A stretch of 64,000 nt of DNA from an uncultured Blautia sp. Lineage in GTDB: Bacteria > Bacillota > Clostridia > Lachnospirales > Lachnospiraceae. A model generated the notes under the pieces. It had not been told where the DNA came from. It ran no database searches and saw nothing but the letters and a program-made list of their open reading frames with translations. Of this stretch, positions 1 through 8,624 are shown piece by piece. A program made the position numbers and the translations under genes. The stretch lies in the NCBI GenBank assembly GCA_937900135.1, contig CALCDJ010000045.1, positions 1 through 64,000 of the forward strand, given 5' to 3'. The first letter of the stretch is position 1. Each line of letters starts with the position of its first letter.

Positions 1-1
1 C

Positions 2-559
2 AGTATCAAGGCACAAGAGAGCCGGGGCTATGAACAGTGGGCGAAAATCCATAAGCTGAAACTGGCGGCAAAGACTATGAATTTCTTGACCGAACATCAG
101 ATTGAACAGTATGCGGATTTAGTCAGCCGGATTGAAGAAATAAATGCGGAAAATGAAAAGACCGCAGACGCATTAAAGAGCGTGGAGAAACGTCTTGCAG
201 ACATGGTGGTGCTGATGAAGCACGTTACCACCTACCAAAAGACAAAAACTGTTTATGAAGCATACCGCAGGGCAAAGGAAAAGGATAAGGACGCATACCG
301 GGAAAAGCAGGAAAGCTGTCTGATACTCCATGAAGCAGCGGCAAAGGCACTGAAAACGTCGGGCATTACCAAGTTCCCCAATCTCGCCGCCATGCAGGAA
401 AAATACGGGAAGCTCCAAGCGCAGAAAGAAGCCCTTTACTTCGACTATGGCAAGTTGAAAAAGAAAGTCAAGGAATACGACGTTATCAAGCAGAACATAG
501 ACAGTATTTTAAGACTGGAAAAAGAGCTGGAACGGGACAAAGAAAAGGAACGGGAATAA
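2..559 (+). CDS. Relaxase/mobilization protein, C-terminal part (5' end outside window)
   Basis: The frame is open from base 2 to a stop at 559, so this is the last ~185 residues of a longer protein; the internal ATG at 77 is not a credible start. The sequence is almost all charged helix (repeated Glu/Lys heptads, e.g. EKRLADM and KELERDKEKERE), as in the coiled-coil C-terminal tails of MobA/VirD2-type relaxases of Firmicutes integrative elements. The nicking domain would lie upstream and is not visible. The downstream recombinase remnant supports a mobile-element setting. The relaxase assignment is from resemblance of the tail and from context; the catalytic part cannot be checked here. Confidence 0.6.
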   Translation, partial: SIKAQESRGYEQWAKIHKLKLAAKTMNFLTEHQIEQYADLVSRIEEINAENEKTADALKSVEKRLADMVVLMKHVTTYQKTKTVYEAYRRAKEKDKDAYREKQESCLILHEAAAKALKTSGITKFPNLAAMQEKYGKLQAQKEALYFDYGKLKKKVKEYDVIKQNIDSILRLEKELERDKEKERE

Positions 560-632
560 AATTCTGTCTTATAGAAACGCAGTCCTTTTTACGCTATACT
601 GATTTCAATACATTTGGAAAGGGGCGATAATC

Positions 633-1661
633 TTGAACGATTTAACATATACTAATTCTATGATGAATGAGATTAGAGAAATTTTGCAAAGCGCACGTCA
701 GCGTGCAGCAATACAGGTGAATACAGAGCTTTTGTCTACCTACTGGAATATCGGAAAAATCATTGTAGAACATGAGCAGGAAAATCATGAACGGGCAGAC
801 TACGGGAAGCAGACCTTAAAGCAGCTTTCTAAAGAATTGACAAAAGAGTTCGGAAAAGGATTTTCAGTTTCCAATCTTCAATTTATGCGTCGATTTTATC
901 AATGCTATCAAATTCAACAGACAGTGTCTGTTAAATTGTCATGGTCGCATTATTGTGAGCTTTTGACGATTTCCGACGCGGATAAGCGCAGCTTCTACGA
1001 AAAAGAAACCGTTAATTCCGGGTGGTCGGTACGCGAATTAAAACGGCAGCTTTCCACATCACTTTATGAAAGACTTTTATTATCAGAGGGTAAAGCAAAT
1101 AAAGAAACGGTGCTTTCCCTTGCGGAAAAGGGAATTGAAATGGCAACGCCCCTTGATATAATCAAAGACCCGTATGTATTTGAATTTTTGGGTGTGCCGG
1201 AAAATAAGCCAATGCTTGAAAGTGACCTTGAAAAAGCACTGGTCGCTCAAATAGAAAAATTCCTGTTGGAGTTGGGACGTGGCTTTATGTTCGTTGGAAC
1301 GCAGCAACGAATTACCCTTAACAATACGCACTACTATGTGGATATGGTTTTTTATAATAAAATCCTCCGGGCGTATGTGCTGATTGAATTAAAAACAACC
1401 AAGCTCACACCGGAAGCAGCCGGGCAGCTTAATATGTATCTGAATTATTATGCCGTAGAAGTAAATGATGAACACGATAACCCGCCAATCGGCATTATCC
1501 TTTGTACGGACAAAGACAGTGTAGCTGCGGAATATGCGCTCGGCGGGCTGTCAAATAATATCTTCGCTTCCCAGTACGTTTCCTATATTCCAAATAAAGA
1601 ACAGCTTATTGCACAAGTAGAAGCTGTTTTGAATGAATGGAAGCAAAAAGAAAACATATAA
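633..1661 (+). CDS. PDDEXK nuclease domain protein, YhcG/DUF1016 family
   Basis: 342 residues, a normal length for YhcG-type proteins. The N-terminal half is the helical DUF1016-N domain (STYWNIGKIIVEHEQ, FSVSNLQFMRRFY, WSHYCELL and WSVRELKRQL are typical). The C-terminal half is a PD-(D/E)XK nuclease fold: VDMVFYNK supplies the Asp at about residue 237 and IELKTT the Glu-x-Lys at about 252-254, followed by the GQLNMYLNYY helix. The TTG start at 633 is preceded by a GGAAAGGGG ribosome site. The gene stands alone and ends in a hairpin shared with the opposite strand. Such genes are frequent cargo of integrative elements and are suspected nucleases; a defence role here is only inference. Confidence 0.85.
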   Translation: MNDLTYTNSMMNEIREILQSARQRAAIQVNTELLSTYWNIGKIIVEHEQENHERADYGKQTLKQLSKELTKEFGKGFSVSNLQFMRRFYQCYQIQQTVSVKLSWSHYCELLTISDADKRSFYEKETVNSGWSVRELKRQLSTSLYERLLLSEGKANKETVLSLAEKGIEMATPLDIIKDPYVFEFLGVPENKPMLESDLEKALVAQIEKFLLELGRGFMFVGTQQRITLNNTHYYVDMVFYNKILRAYVLIELKTTKLTPEAAGQLNMYLNYYAVEVNDEHDNPPIGIILCTDKDSVAAEYALGGLSNNIFASQYVSYIPNKEQLIAQVEAVLNEWKQKENI

Positions 1662-1666
1662 AAAAG

Positions 1667-1713
1667 AACGGACGCAGCAGCCATATAATTATAGCCGCCG
1701 CGCCCGTTTTTTT
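1667..1713. terminator. Hairpin between nuclease gene and opposite-strand fragment
   Basis: Arms at about 1668-1681 and 1694-1707 flank an AT-rich loop and are followed by seven T on the + strand. On the - strand the arms pair better, through G-U pairs, and are also followed by U-rich sequence, so the hairpin probably ended the transcript of the zinc-ribbon gene whose remnant follows, and may work both ways. Confidence 0.55.
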
Positions 1714-1835
1714 ATGAGTGTAGATGATTTGATATGTTACGCAGTAGAACCCCAATTTCAAGGGAAAAGGTATTCTGTATCGTCTATGCCAGTTTCACGT
1801 CATTTATGCCCTGTAAATCAAGGCTTTTTTCGCCC

Positions 1836-2012
1836 TTATTGCGTAACCGCCGCGCGCCGTTTCCTCATGCGCTCGGCTGCCTGTCTGCGGGTAATCCGCT
1901 TTCGGCAGTCCGGGCAGTATTTGACGCTGTTTGATTTTGGTATAAAGAATGTGCCGCACTTGGTACAACGCTTTTTATCCTCAGTCTTGAAAAGCTCTGC
2001 ATAGAGGAACAA
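1836..2012 (-). pseudogene. C-terminal fragment of a small zinc-ribbon protein of mobile elements
   Basis: The last ~58 residues before the stop at 1836 look like genuine protein: a hydrophobic LFLYAELF segment, then a four-cysteine zinc ribbon (CTKC, about 15 residues, CPDC) and a basic tail (RRQAAERMRKRR). This pattern resembles the C-termini of small hypothetical proteins common in Firmicutes integrative elements. Upstream of about 2012 the frame stays open but turns into the reverse of the recombinase gene, so the N-terminal part is missing. I read it as a gene truncated by a deletion. No function can be given beyond probable zinc binding. Confidence 0.45.
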
Positions 2013-2495
2013 GTCTTTGCGCGGGTGCAGGAGATACGGGAGAACAAGCGCCGTCCCAGCAAGACCACTATGTATGCTCCAATTACAAGAGCAACACAGG
2101 AACTTGTTCTGCGCATTTTCAAGCGCATCTATGAGGACGACATCAACGGTGCAATTAGCCATGAGCGGTTTTTAAAACTTTCTGCCGACTATGAGGCGGA
2201 GCAAAAAGAACTAACAGAGCAGGTCAAAGCATGGCGGCAAGCGGTAGAAACCTTTGAACAGGATCAAGCCGATTTTGCCAGCTTTGCGGCCATTGTGCGG
2301 AAGTATGTGGGTATCCGGGAACTGACGCCCACCATCGTCAATGAGTTTGTAAAGAAGATTATCGTCCATGCGCCGGACAAGTCCAGCGGCCACCGCAGGC
2401 AGAAAATCGAATTGGTCTGGAACTTCATTGGGGAAGTGAACCTGCCGGGTGACGATCAGACTGTGGAACGGCAAAGAAAAGGCAGGACGGCATGA
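2001..2495 (+). pseudogene. Large serine recombinase, C-terminal remnant (DUF4368 region)
   Basis: About 160 residues matching the tail of TnpX/TndX-type large serine recombinases: VQEIRENKRRPSK from the recombinase domain, then DINGAISHERFLKLSADYE, the Glu/Gln-rich coiled coil, and ELTPTIVNEFVKKIIVH with DKSSGHRRQ from the DUF4368 C-terminus. The catalytic serine domain is absent, and between RRPSK and the coiled coil the zinc-binding segment expected in full-length members also seems deleted. There is no ribosome site before the GTG at 2025. It marks the end of an excised or decayed element; with the relaxase tail it implies an old conjugative or mobilizable element whose edge lies just before the 3' end of the peptidase gene at 2575. 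Confidence 0.75.
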
Positions 2496-2574
2496 CCTTT
2501 CAGCCATGCCGCCCTGCGACAATTCAATTACTTCCTTATGTGTGCGCACCTTTTGGCAAAGAGTTCTTTTTGAA

Positions 2575-4365
2575 TTAAATAGCACGAGTTGCTTCTTTGA
2601 GCCATGCCTTTTCTTCTGCATCCAGGTAAGGAGAGATTTTCTCGAAGACTTCTGCATGATAATCATTTAAAAGTTTTCGTTCTCTGGCTGTCATTTCCTC
2701 TGGAAGGATGGCATCCAGATCAAAAGGTACCATGGTCAGATGTTCAAAACCCATAAACTGTCCAAATTCATTTTCCACGCCTTTTTTGCAAACCAGAAGG
2801 TTTTCATGGCGGATGCCATATTCGCCTTCTACATAATAACCTGGCTCGTCAGAGGTAATCATACCTTCTTCAAATACGGCGGTTTCATTTTTTCCGGGAA
2901 GCGGTTTCCAGCGGAAGCCGTTGGGCATTTCATGGACACTTAAGCAGTAGCCTACACCATGACCGGTTCCGTGATTGAAATCTGCCTGCATCTCCCAGAG
3001 AGGACCTCTGGCAAGATAATCCAGGTTTAAACCGGTACATCCATAACGGAAGCTGGCAGCAGCCAGATTCAGGGTACCACGGAGAACAGCAGTAAAGAAT
3101 TTTTTCTGTTCATAAGTGGTTTCTCCCATGGCAATGGTTCTGGTGATATCTGTGGAGCCTTCCAGATAGTGTCCCCCGGTATCTGCAAGAAGCAGTCCTT
3201 TGGGTTCAATGGGGATATCTGTTTCCGGGGTGGCGGAGTAGTGGTTCATAGCCGCGTGTTCCCCATAGGAAATGATGGGGTCAAAGCTGTTGTCCAGAAA
3301 ATGCTCCTGCGCCTGGCGGAGCGCATTCAGATGCTGGGCTGCGCTAAGTTCAGTAATTGGCATTTTTCCCACATTCTGTTTCAGCCAGTAAATAAATTTT
3401 GTGACAGCCACACCATCTTTGATGTGGGCAATTTTTTCGTTTTCCACTTCCACAGGATTTTTAATCGCTTTGGGGAGAAGGGTCAGGTTCTGCGCATCCA
3501 GAACAGTAACTTCATCGGGAAGGTTTTTAAGAAGAAGGTGGTTGACATTTTCTTTGTCCAGAATCACATGTTTGTCAGAGGAAATGCTTTTTACATCTTC
3601 ATAAATCTGTGTGTATGGATAAAGAGTGACTCCGTCATCCGCAAGAGCCTGTCTGATTTCCTGGGAAAAAGCCTTTTCGTTGGCATACAGGCGAATTTCA
3701 TCCTGAGTCATAAGAAGATAGGAAAGAACCACAGGACAGGTATGAATATCGCCCCCGCGGATATTCAAAAGCCATGCAATATCTTCCAGAGAAGTAAGAA
3801 GGAAGAGATCTGCCTGTTTTTCTTTCATATCCTTTCGGATTTCCATTAATTTATCCTGACGTGATTTGCCGCTCCAACGAAGGTCCAGTTCAAAAACCGG
3901 TTCACAGGAAAGCGCGGGACGGTCATCCCAGATTTCGCCAATGAGATCCTCTTCACAGGAAATGGAAACTCCTTTTTCCTGCATTTTCCGGATAAGAGAA
4001 TCAGCTTTGAATGCGGACATAGTCTTTCCGTCAAAGCCAAGGCACTGGCCTTCTTTCAGGTGATCATTGAGAAAGGCTTCAATGGTAGGCACACCTGGCT
4101 GTCCCATTTTAAACAGGGTGACGCCATTTCCCTTAATCTGACGTTCTGCCTGAATAAAATAACGACCGTCCGTCCAAAGACCGGCCATATCCTCCATAAT
4201 CAAAGCCGTTCCTGCAGAACCGGTGAAACCAGTGATATATGTCCGGCATTTAAAAAAGTCGCCCACGTATTCGGAACAGTGATAGTCATCGGTAGGAACC
4301 AGATAGGCGTCTACCTTTTTTTCTCTCATGAGAGCACGAAGTTTTTCAATACGTTCTTTTACCAT
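2575..4365 (-). CDS. Xaa-Pro aminopeptidase, M24B family, three-domain type
   Basis: 596 residues, the length of the long (XPNPEP1-like) aminopeptidase P class, which releases an N-terminal residue next to proline in the cytoplasm. Two creatinase-like N-terminal domains (LMREKKVDAYLVPTDDYH at the start, WLLNIRGGD closing the second) precede the pita-bread catalytic domain. All dimetal ligands are visible: Asp in LLADTGGHY, Asp in STDITRT, His in HGTGHGVG, Glu in SDEPGYY and Glu in RHENLL. The ATG at 4365 follows an AAAGAGGTAAAG ribosome site. It is transcribed alone, divergently from the M42 peptidase gene. The C-terminus looks complete although a mobile-element remnant ends within ~80 bp of the stop. 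Confidence 0.93.
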   Translation of the reverse strand: MVKERIEKLRALMREKKVDAYLVPTDDYHCSEYVGDFFKCRTYITGFTGSAGTALIMEDMAGLWTDGRYFIQAERQIKGNGVTLFKMGQPGVPTIEAFLNDHLKEGQCLGFDGKTMSAFKADSLIRKMQEKGVSISCEEDLIGEIWDDRPALSCEPVFELDLRWSGKSRQDKLMEIRKDMKEKQADLFLLTSLEDIAWLLNIRGGDIHTCPVVLSYLLMTQDEIRLYANEKAFSQEIRQALADDGVTLYPYTQIYEDVKSISSDKHVILDKENVNHLLLKNLPDEVTVLDAQNLTLLPKAIKNPVEVENEKIAHIKDGVAVTKFIYWLKQNVGKMPITELSAAQHLNALRQAQEHFLDNSFDPIISYGEHAAMNHYSATPETDIPIEPKGLLLADTGGHYLEGSTDITRTIAMGETTYEQKKFFTAVLRGTLNLAAASFRYGCTGLNLDYLARGPLWEMQADFNHGTGHGVGYCLSVHEMPNGFRWKPLPGKNETAVFEEGMITSDEPGYYVEGEYGIRHENLLVCKKGVENEFGQFMGFEHLTMVPFDLDAILPEEMTARERKLLNDYHAEVFEKISPYLDAEEKAWLKEATRAI

Positions 4366-4594
4366 GATCTTTACCTCTTTTTAATAAATGTATAAGGGGC
4401 GATGAAAAAACGCCCGATTAAAAAATAGTATACCATGATTTATTCCGTTTGTGACAGCTTTTTGAAAAGAAAGAACAAAGAAAATTTTCATAAGTATAGA
4501 AACCAAAAGGAAAGGGATTGTGTTATAATAAGAAGGCGATGCATGTCGAATACAGACGGTATCTGAAAATACAGCAAAAGTGAGGACAATGAAA

Positions 4595-5644
4595 ATGAAA
4601 ATCAGAAATGAAGAAAAATACATAGACTATATTTTAGATGTTACCACACGTCTTTTGGCAATTGACAGTCCCAGTGGATTTACAAGAAAGGCAGGAGAAT
4701 TTATAAAAAATGAATTCCTTTCCATGGGCTGCGAATCATGGATGACCAAGAAAGGCGGAGTTCTGGCATATCTTGGGGGAACAGATAAAGAAGACGCCAT
4801 CCTTTTGGAATCCCATATGGATACCCTGGGAGCCATGGTAACAGAAGTCAAATCCAATGGAAATCTGCGTCTCACCAATATCGGAGGAATGAATGCCAAC
4901 AATGCAGAAACAGAAAATTGTCGGATTTATACCCGGTTCAATGGAATTTATGAAGGTACCTTTCAGTTAAACAATGCGTCTATTCATGTAAACGGAGAAT
5001 ACAGCAAGACTGAGAGAAATTATGACAATATGGAAGTGGTGCTGGATGAACTGGTTCATTCCAAAGAAGATACAGAAAAACTTGGAATTGCACCGGGAGA
5101 TTTTGTCTGCTTTGAACCGAGAACCAGAATTACAGAAAAGGGATATATCAAAAGCCGCTTCCTGGATGACAAATTAAGCGTTGGTATTATGCTGGGCTTT
5201 GCAAAATTCCTTAAAGAAGAAGGAATCTGTCCCAACCGGGCCCTTTATGTGCATGTGACCTCTTATGAGGAGGTAGGACACGGGGGATGCGGTTCTGTTC
5301 CAGATGGGGTAACGGAGGCAATCTCAGTGGATATGGGGTGTGTGGGCGATGGCCTGGCATGCAGAGAACACCAGGTATCCATCTGCGCCAAGGACAGCGG
5401 CGGTCCTTATGATTATGAAGTAGTGACGGCACTGGTAAAGGCTGCAAAAGAAATGGAAGCGGATTATGCAGTGGATATTTACCCCCATTATGGTTCCGAT
5501 GTGGAAATGACCTTAAAGGCAGGATATGATGTGCGCCATGGTTTAATCGGACCTGGCGTGTATGCTTCCCATGGATATGAGAGAAGTCACAGGGATGGAG
5601 TGAAGAACAGTCTGAGAGTTCTTGTGGGATACTGCGCTGTCTGA
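4595..5644 (+). CDS. M42 family metallopeptidase (glutamyl aminopeptidase/endoglucanase-like)
   Basis: About 349 residues, typical for M42 dimetal aminopeptidases, which trim peptides in the cytoplasm as large oligomers. Ligands and catalytic residues are visible: His and Asp in LLESHMDTLG, Asp in KSRFLDDKLS, Glu-Glu in TSYEEVGHGG, Asp in SVDMGCVGDG, and a late His in SHGYERSH. The ATG at 4595 is chosen because GAGGA at 4582-4586 lies 8 bases upstream; GTG 4580 and ATG 4589 in the same frame are less well placed. A TATAAT at 4524-4529 probably belongs to its promoter. The downstream AAA gene follows after 49 bp and may be co-transcribed. Confidence 0.9.
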   Translation: MKIRNEEKYIDYILDVTTRLLAIDSPSGFTRKAGEFIKNEFLSMGCESWMTKKGGVLAYLGGTDKEDAILLESHMDTLGAMVTEVKSNGNLRLTNIGGMNANNAETENCRIYTRFNGIYEGTFQLNNASIHVNGEYSKTERNYDNMEVVLDELVHSKEDTEKLGIAPGDFVCFEPRTRITEKGYIKSRFLDDKLSVGIMLGFAKFLKEEGICPNRALYVHVTSYEEVGHGGCGSVPDGVTEAISVDMGCVGDGLACREHQVSICAKDSGGPYDYEVVTALVKAAKEMEADYAVDIYPHYGSDVEMTLKAGYDVRHGLIGPGVYASHGYERSHRDGVKNSLRVLVGYCAV

Positions 5645-5693
5645 AAAAGACAGAAGCGCAAACATTGTTTTTAGATACAAAGGAGAAAAACCT

Positions 5694-7178
5694 ATGCCTG
5701 TATTTGATTTTAAAAATACTCCTGTGAGCCAGGATTTTGTATGTACCTATACCACTTTTTCATCCAATGAGCGAGAGGCGGATCTTACCCATCCTATTCT
5801 TGTTCTGGATAACCGGGAGCGACAGTGGAAACACCATTCCTGTGGTGTATTTTCCAATCCGGGGAAGCAGACAGCCTTTGAATTTAAAGAAGAGGACGGG
5901 GTTTTTTGCGCAAATATCCTGGAGATAGATGCCAGATTTGTATGTCTTATAAAATGGCTTGGAAGAAACAATATTCACGTGCGTCTGTCCGGTGCCAACA
6001 CCGAAGAGGGATATGCCGTATATAAGATCCGGGAGATTGCCATGGGAAGGAGTGGAAAACTTTCGGCAGAGGATGGCTTTCTTCAGTTCATGATTGAGCG
6101 GCTTTTTGCAAGCGATGCGCCGGAACTTTTGGAGGAAGAGGAAGAAGAACTGGATGAAACCGGAGATCATATGAAGCTCACCAGCATTCAGAGTATTTCT
6201 GATTTTATGACTTGCGCCGGAAAGACACTTCCGGATAATATCCGTCTGTGGGCAAGAAGAAATCTGGCAGTGGCGCGTTCCCATGAGGTGACGCAGGAGG
6301 AACGGCGTCATGCCCAGAGAGCTTTGTCGATTATGATGAATATTCAGTGGAAAAATAATTATTTTGAGTCCATCGATCCGGTGAAGGCCAGGGCAATCCT
6401 GGATGAGGAACTTTACGGAATGGAACGGGTAAAACAGCGTATCATGGAAACCATTATTCAGATTAACCGTACCCATACGCTGCCGGCATATGGAATTCTT
6501 CTGGTGGGACCGGCGGGAACCGGAAAATCTCAGATTGCCTATGCAGTTGCCAGGATTTTGAAACTTCCCTGGACAACGTTGGATATGAGTTCCATCAATG
6601 ACCCGGAACAGCTTACTGGAAGTTCCCGTATCTATTCCAATGCCAAGCCGGGAATTATTATGGAAGCCTTTTCCATGGCCGGAGAATCCAACCTGGTTTT
6701 TATCATCAATGAGCTGGACAAAGCGGCAGCTGGAAAAGGAAACGGAAATCCGGCAGACGTTCTTCTGACTCTTTTGGATAATCTTGGATTTACAGATAAT
6801 TATATGGAATGTATGATTCCTACCAGCGGTGTGTATCCCATTGCTACAGCCAACGATAAGAGTCAGATCAGCGCTCCTTTGATGTCCAGATTTGCCGTGA
6901 TTGATATTCCTGGTTATACCTCAGAGGAGAAAAAGATCATCTTTTCCAGATTTGCCCTTCCAAAGGCGCTGAAACGCATGGGCTTACAGGAACAGGAGTG
7001 TCTGGTAACAGAGGAAGCTTTGGATACGCTGGTCAGAGAGTTTGCCAATACAGAGGGAATCCGTGATCTGGAGCAGGCTGCGGAACATCTGGTTGCCAAT
7101 GCCTTATATCAGATCGAGGTGGATCATGTGAAACAGGTGGTATTTGACACACAGATGGTAAAGGACCTTCTTTCTTAA
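5694..7178 (+). CDS. Lon-like AAA+ ATPase lacking the protease domain
   Basis: 494 residues from the ATG at 5694, which has AAGGAG 9 bases upstream; the frame is open further up but has no other well-placed start. Residues ~1-170 resemble no domain I can name and end in an acidic stretch (EEEEEELDE). Residues ~240-480 are a Lon-type AAA+ module: LYGMERVKQRIMETI before Walker A GPAGTGKS, Walker B region VFIINELDKA, sensor 1 ATAND, arginine-finger region MSRF, and a C-terminal lid (NTEGIRDLEQ). The Walker B aspartate of Lon (IDEIDK) reads Asn here, while the Glu is kept. The Ser-Lys protease domain is absent and the next gene is unrelated, so this is probably a remodelling ATPase or scaffold. 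Function unknown. Confidence 0.75.
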   Translation: MPVFDFKNTPVSQDFVCTYTTFSSNEREADLTHPILVLDNRERQWKHHSCGVFSNPGKQTAFEFKEEDGVFCANILEIDARFVCLIKWLGRNNIHVRLSGANTEEGYAVYKIREIAMGRSGKLSAEDGFLQFMIERLFASDAPELLEEEEEELDETGDHMKLTSIQSISDFMTCAGKTLPDNIRLWARRNLAVARSHEVTQEERRHAQRALSIMMNIQWKNNYFESIDPVKARAILDEELYGMERVKQRIMETIIQINRTHTLPAYGILLVGPAGTGKSQIAYAVARILKLPWTTLDMSSINDPEQLTGSSRIYSNAKPGIIMEAFSMAGESNLVFIINELDKAAAGKGNGNPADVLLTLLDNLGFTDNYMECMIPTSGVYPIATANDKSQISAPLMSRFAVIDIPGYTSEEKKIIFSRFALPKALKRMGLQEQECLVTEEALDTLVREFANTEGIRDLEQAAEHLVANALYQIEVDHVKQVVFDTQMVKDLLS

Positions 7179-7192
7179 AAGAAAGAGAAATC

Positions 7193-7255
7193 GCCTGGTA
7201 CAGGACTTGGATTTGCTGCGGGAAGGGCAGTTGATTTATCTGCGCTGTACTAGGC
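7193..7255 (+). repeat. Inverted repeat in the gap before nagA
   Basis: An 11-base arm at 7193-7203 (GCCTGGTACAG) pairs with 7245-7255 (CTGTACTAGGC) through ten Watson-Crick pairs and one G-U, around a 41-base loop. No T-run follows, so it is a weak terminator at best. It could be an RNA structure in the nagA leader or the mRNA tail of the AAA gene. Confidence 0.45.
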
Positions 7256-7335
7256 AAATGCAATCAGATGTGCTACAATAAATGGATAATAAATACAAAA
7301 TCTGAATTTAACAGATTCGGGAACGGAGGATCAGC

Positions 7336-8478
7336 ATGATTATTCAAAGTAAGAAGGTATGGATCGGAGGACAGTTTCTTCCTGCCCAGATCGAAACGGA
7401 AGAAGGGAAGATAATAAGAATCTATCCTTATGGAACAAAAGAGTGTGATGCAGATTATGGAGAACACAAAATTCTTCCAGGTTTTATTGATGTGCATACC
7501 CACGGCGCTTATGGATTTGATACCAATGATGCGGAACCAGAGGGACTTCGCAACTGGATGAAGAGAATTCCGGAAGAAGGTGTTACCGGAATCCTTCCGA
7601 CGACTGTTACACAGATGCCAGACGTACTGACAAAAGCAGTTGCCAATGTGGCGCAGGTGATTGAAGAGGGATATGAAGGGGCTGAAATCCTGGGAATTCA
7701 TTTTGAGGGCCCATATCTGGATATGAAATTTAAAGGAGCCCAGCCTCCTGAAGCCATTGCAGAGCCTTCCGTGGAACAGTTTTGTGAGTATCAGGAAGCT
7801 GCAAAAGGCTGGATCAAGTATATTACAGTAAGCCCGGAACATGATGAGGATTATGCTTTGATCCGTTATTGCGCAGATCATGGAGTTGTGGTAAGCATGG
7901 GACATTCTTCTGCGACTTATGAGCAGGCAGTAATGGCTGTGGCCAACGGAGTAACCAGTATGACTCATGTGTATAATGGTATGACTCCATTTAAATCCAG
8001 AGAACCAGGGCTTGTGGGAGCTGCTTTCCGTATCCGTGATATTTATGGAGAGGTAATTGGAGATGGTTTACATTCCCATCCTTCTGCGCTGAATATCCTT
8101 TTCCAGAATAAGGGAAGTGAGAGAGCAATTTTAGTCAGCGACTCTCTTCGTGCGAAGCATTGTCCTCCAGGAGGAAATTATCAGCTTGGCGGACACGATA
8201 TTGAAATTGGGGAAGATGGACTGGCAAGATTAAAAGGAACTACCACCATTGCAGGAAGTACACTTCCTATGAACAAGGGACTTCGCATCCTGATTGAAGA
8301 AGCAGGGGTTCCGGTGGAAGCTGCCATTCATGCATGCACCCTGAATCCGGCCAGATGTCTTGGCGTCGATGACCGTAAAGGTAAGATCTGCGCAGGATAT
8401 GATGCCGATCTGGTGGTTCTTGACAGAGATTATGCAGTGGTACAGACCTACTGCAAGGGAATTCCATTTGTAAAATAA
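7336..8478 (+). CDS. nagA: N-acetylglucosamine-6-phosphate deacetylase
   Basis: 380 residues, family length. Removes the acetyl group from GlcNAc-6-phosphate, feeding amino sugar from peptidoglycan or mucin into glycolysis or glmS-dependent wall synthesis. Amidohydrolase TIM-barrel signatures: GFIDVHTHGAYG with the HxH metal site, GIHFEGPYLD with the metal-binding Glu, His residues in VVSMGHSSATY and THVYNGM, and the catalytic Asp in LVSDSLRAK. The C-terminal LGVDDRKGKICAGYDADLV strand closes the small beta domain. ATG 7336 is preceded by ACGGAGGATCAGC. A perfect terminator follows directly. No nagB or transporter lies next to it in the window. Confidence 0.95.
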   Translation: MIIQSKKVWIGGQFLPAQIETEEGKIIRIYPYGTKECDADYGEHKILPGFIDVHTHGAYGFDTNDAEPEGLRNWMKRIPEEGVTGILPTTVTQMPDVLTKAVANVAQVIEEGYEGAEILGIHFEGPYLDMKFKGAQPPEAIAEPSVEQFCEYQEAAKGWIKYITVSPEHDEDYALIRYCADHGVVVSMGHSSATYEQAVMAVANGVTSMTHVYNGMTPFKSREPGLVGAAFRIRDIYGEVIGDGLHSHPSALNILFQNKGSERAILVSDSLRAKHCPPGGNYQLGGHDIEIGEDGLARLKGTTTIAGSTLPMNKGLRILIEEAGVPVEAAIHACTLNPARCLGVDDRKGKICAGYDADLVVLDRDYAVVQTYCKGIPFVK

Positions 8479-8482
8479 AAGA

Positions 8483-8536
8483 AACATCCCCTGATTGCTG
8501 TGTGAATTTCACACAGCAATCAGGGGATGTTTTTGT
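8483..8536 (+). terminator. Strong terminator after nagA
   Basis: A near-perfect palindrome of about 24 bp per arm (AACATCCCCTGATTGCTGTG and its complement) is followed by TTTTTGTGTT. It separates nagA from the CODH module. Confidence 0.9.
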
Positions 8537-8559
8537 GTTAAAAAAATATCAAATAATAG

Positions 8560-8588
8560 TTGACTAATTTAATCCATAATGATAAAAT
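8560..8588 (+). promoter_or_regulatory. Promoter of the cooS operon
   Basis: TTGACT at 8560-8565 and TAAAAT at 8583-8588 are separated by 17 bases, a good sigma-A promoter. Transcription would start near 8595, about 30 bases before cooS. No obvious operator palindrome surrounds it. Confidence 0.7.
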
Positions 8589-8624
8589 GAAGAAAACAAA
8601 GGAAAAAAATGGAGGATACAATTT

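Noticed and set aside
3169..3849. Open frame on the + strand, 226 codons
   Set aside because: Antisense to the M24 peptidase, whose metal ligands are in the other frame.
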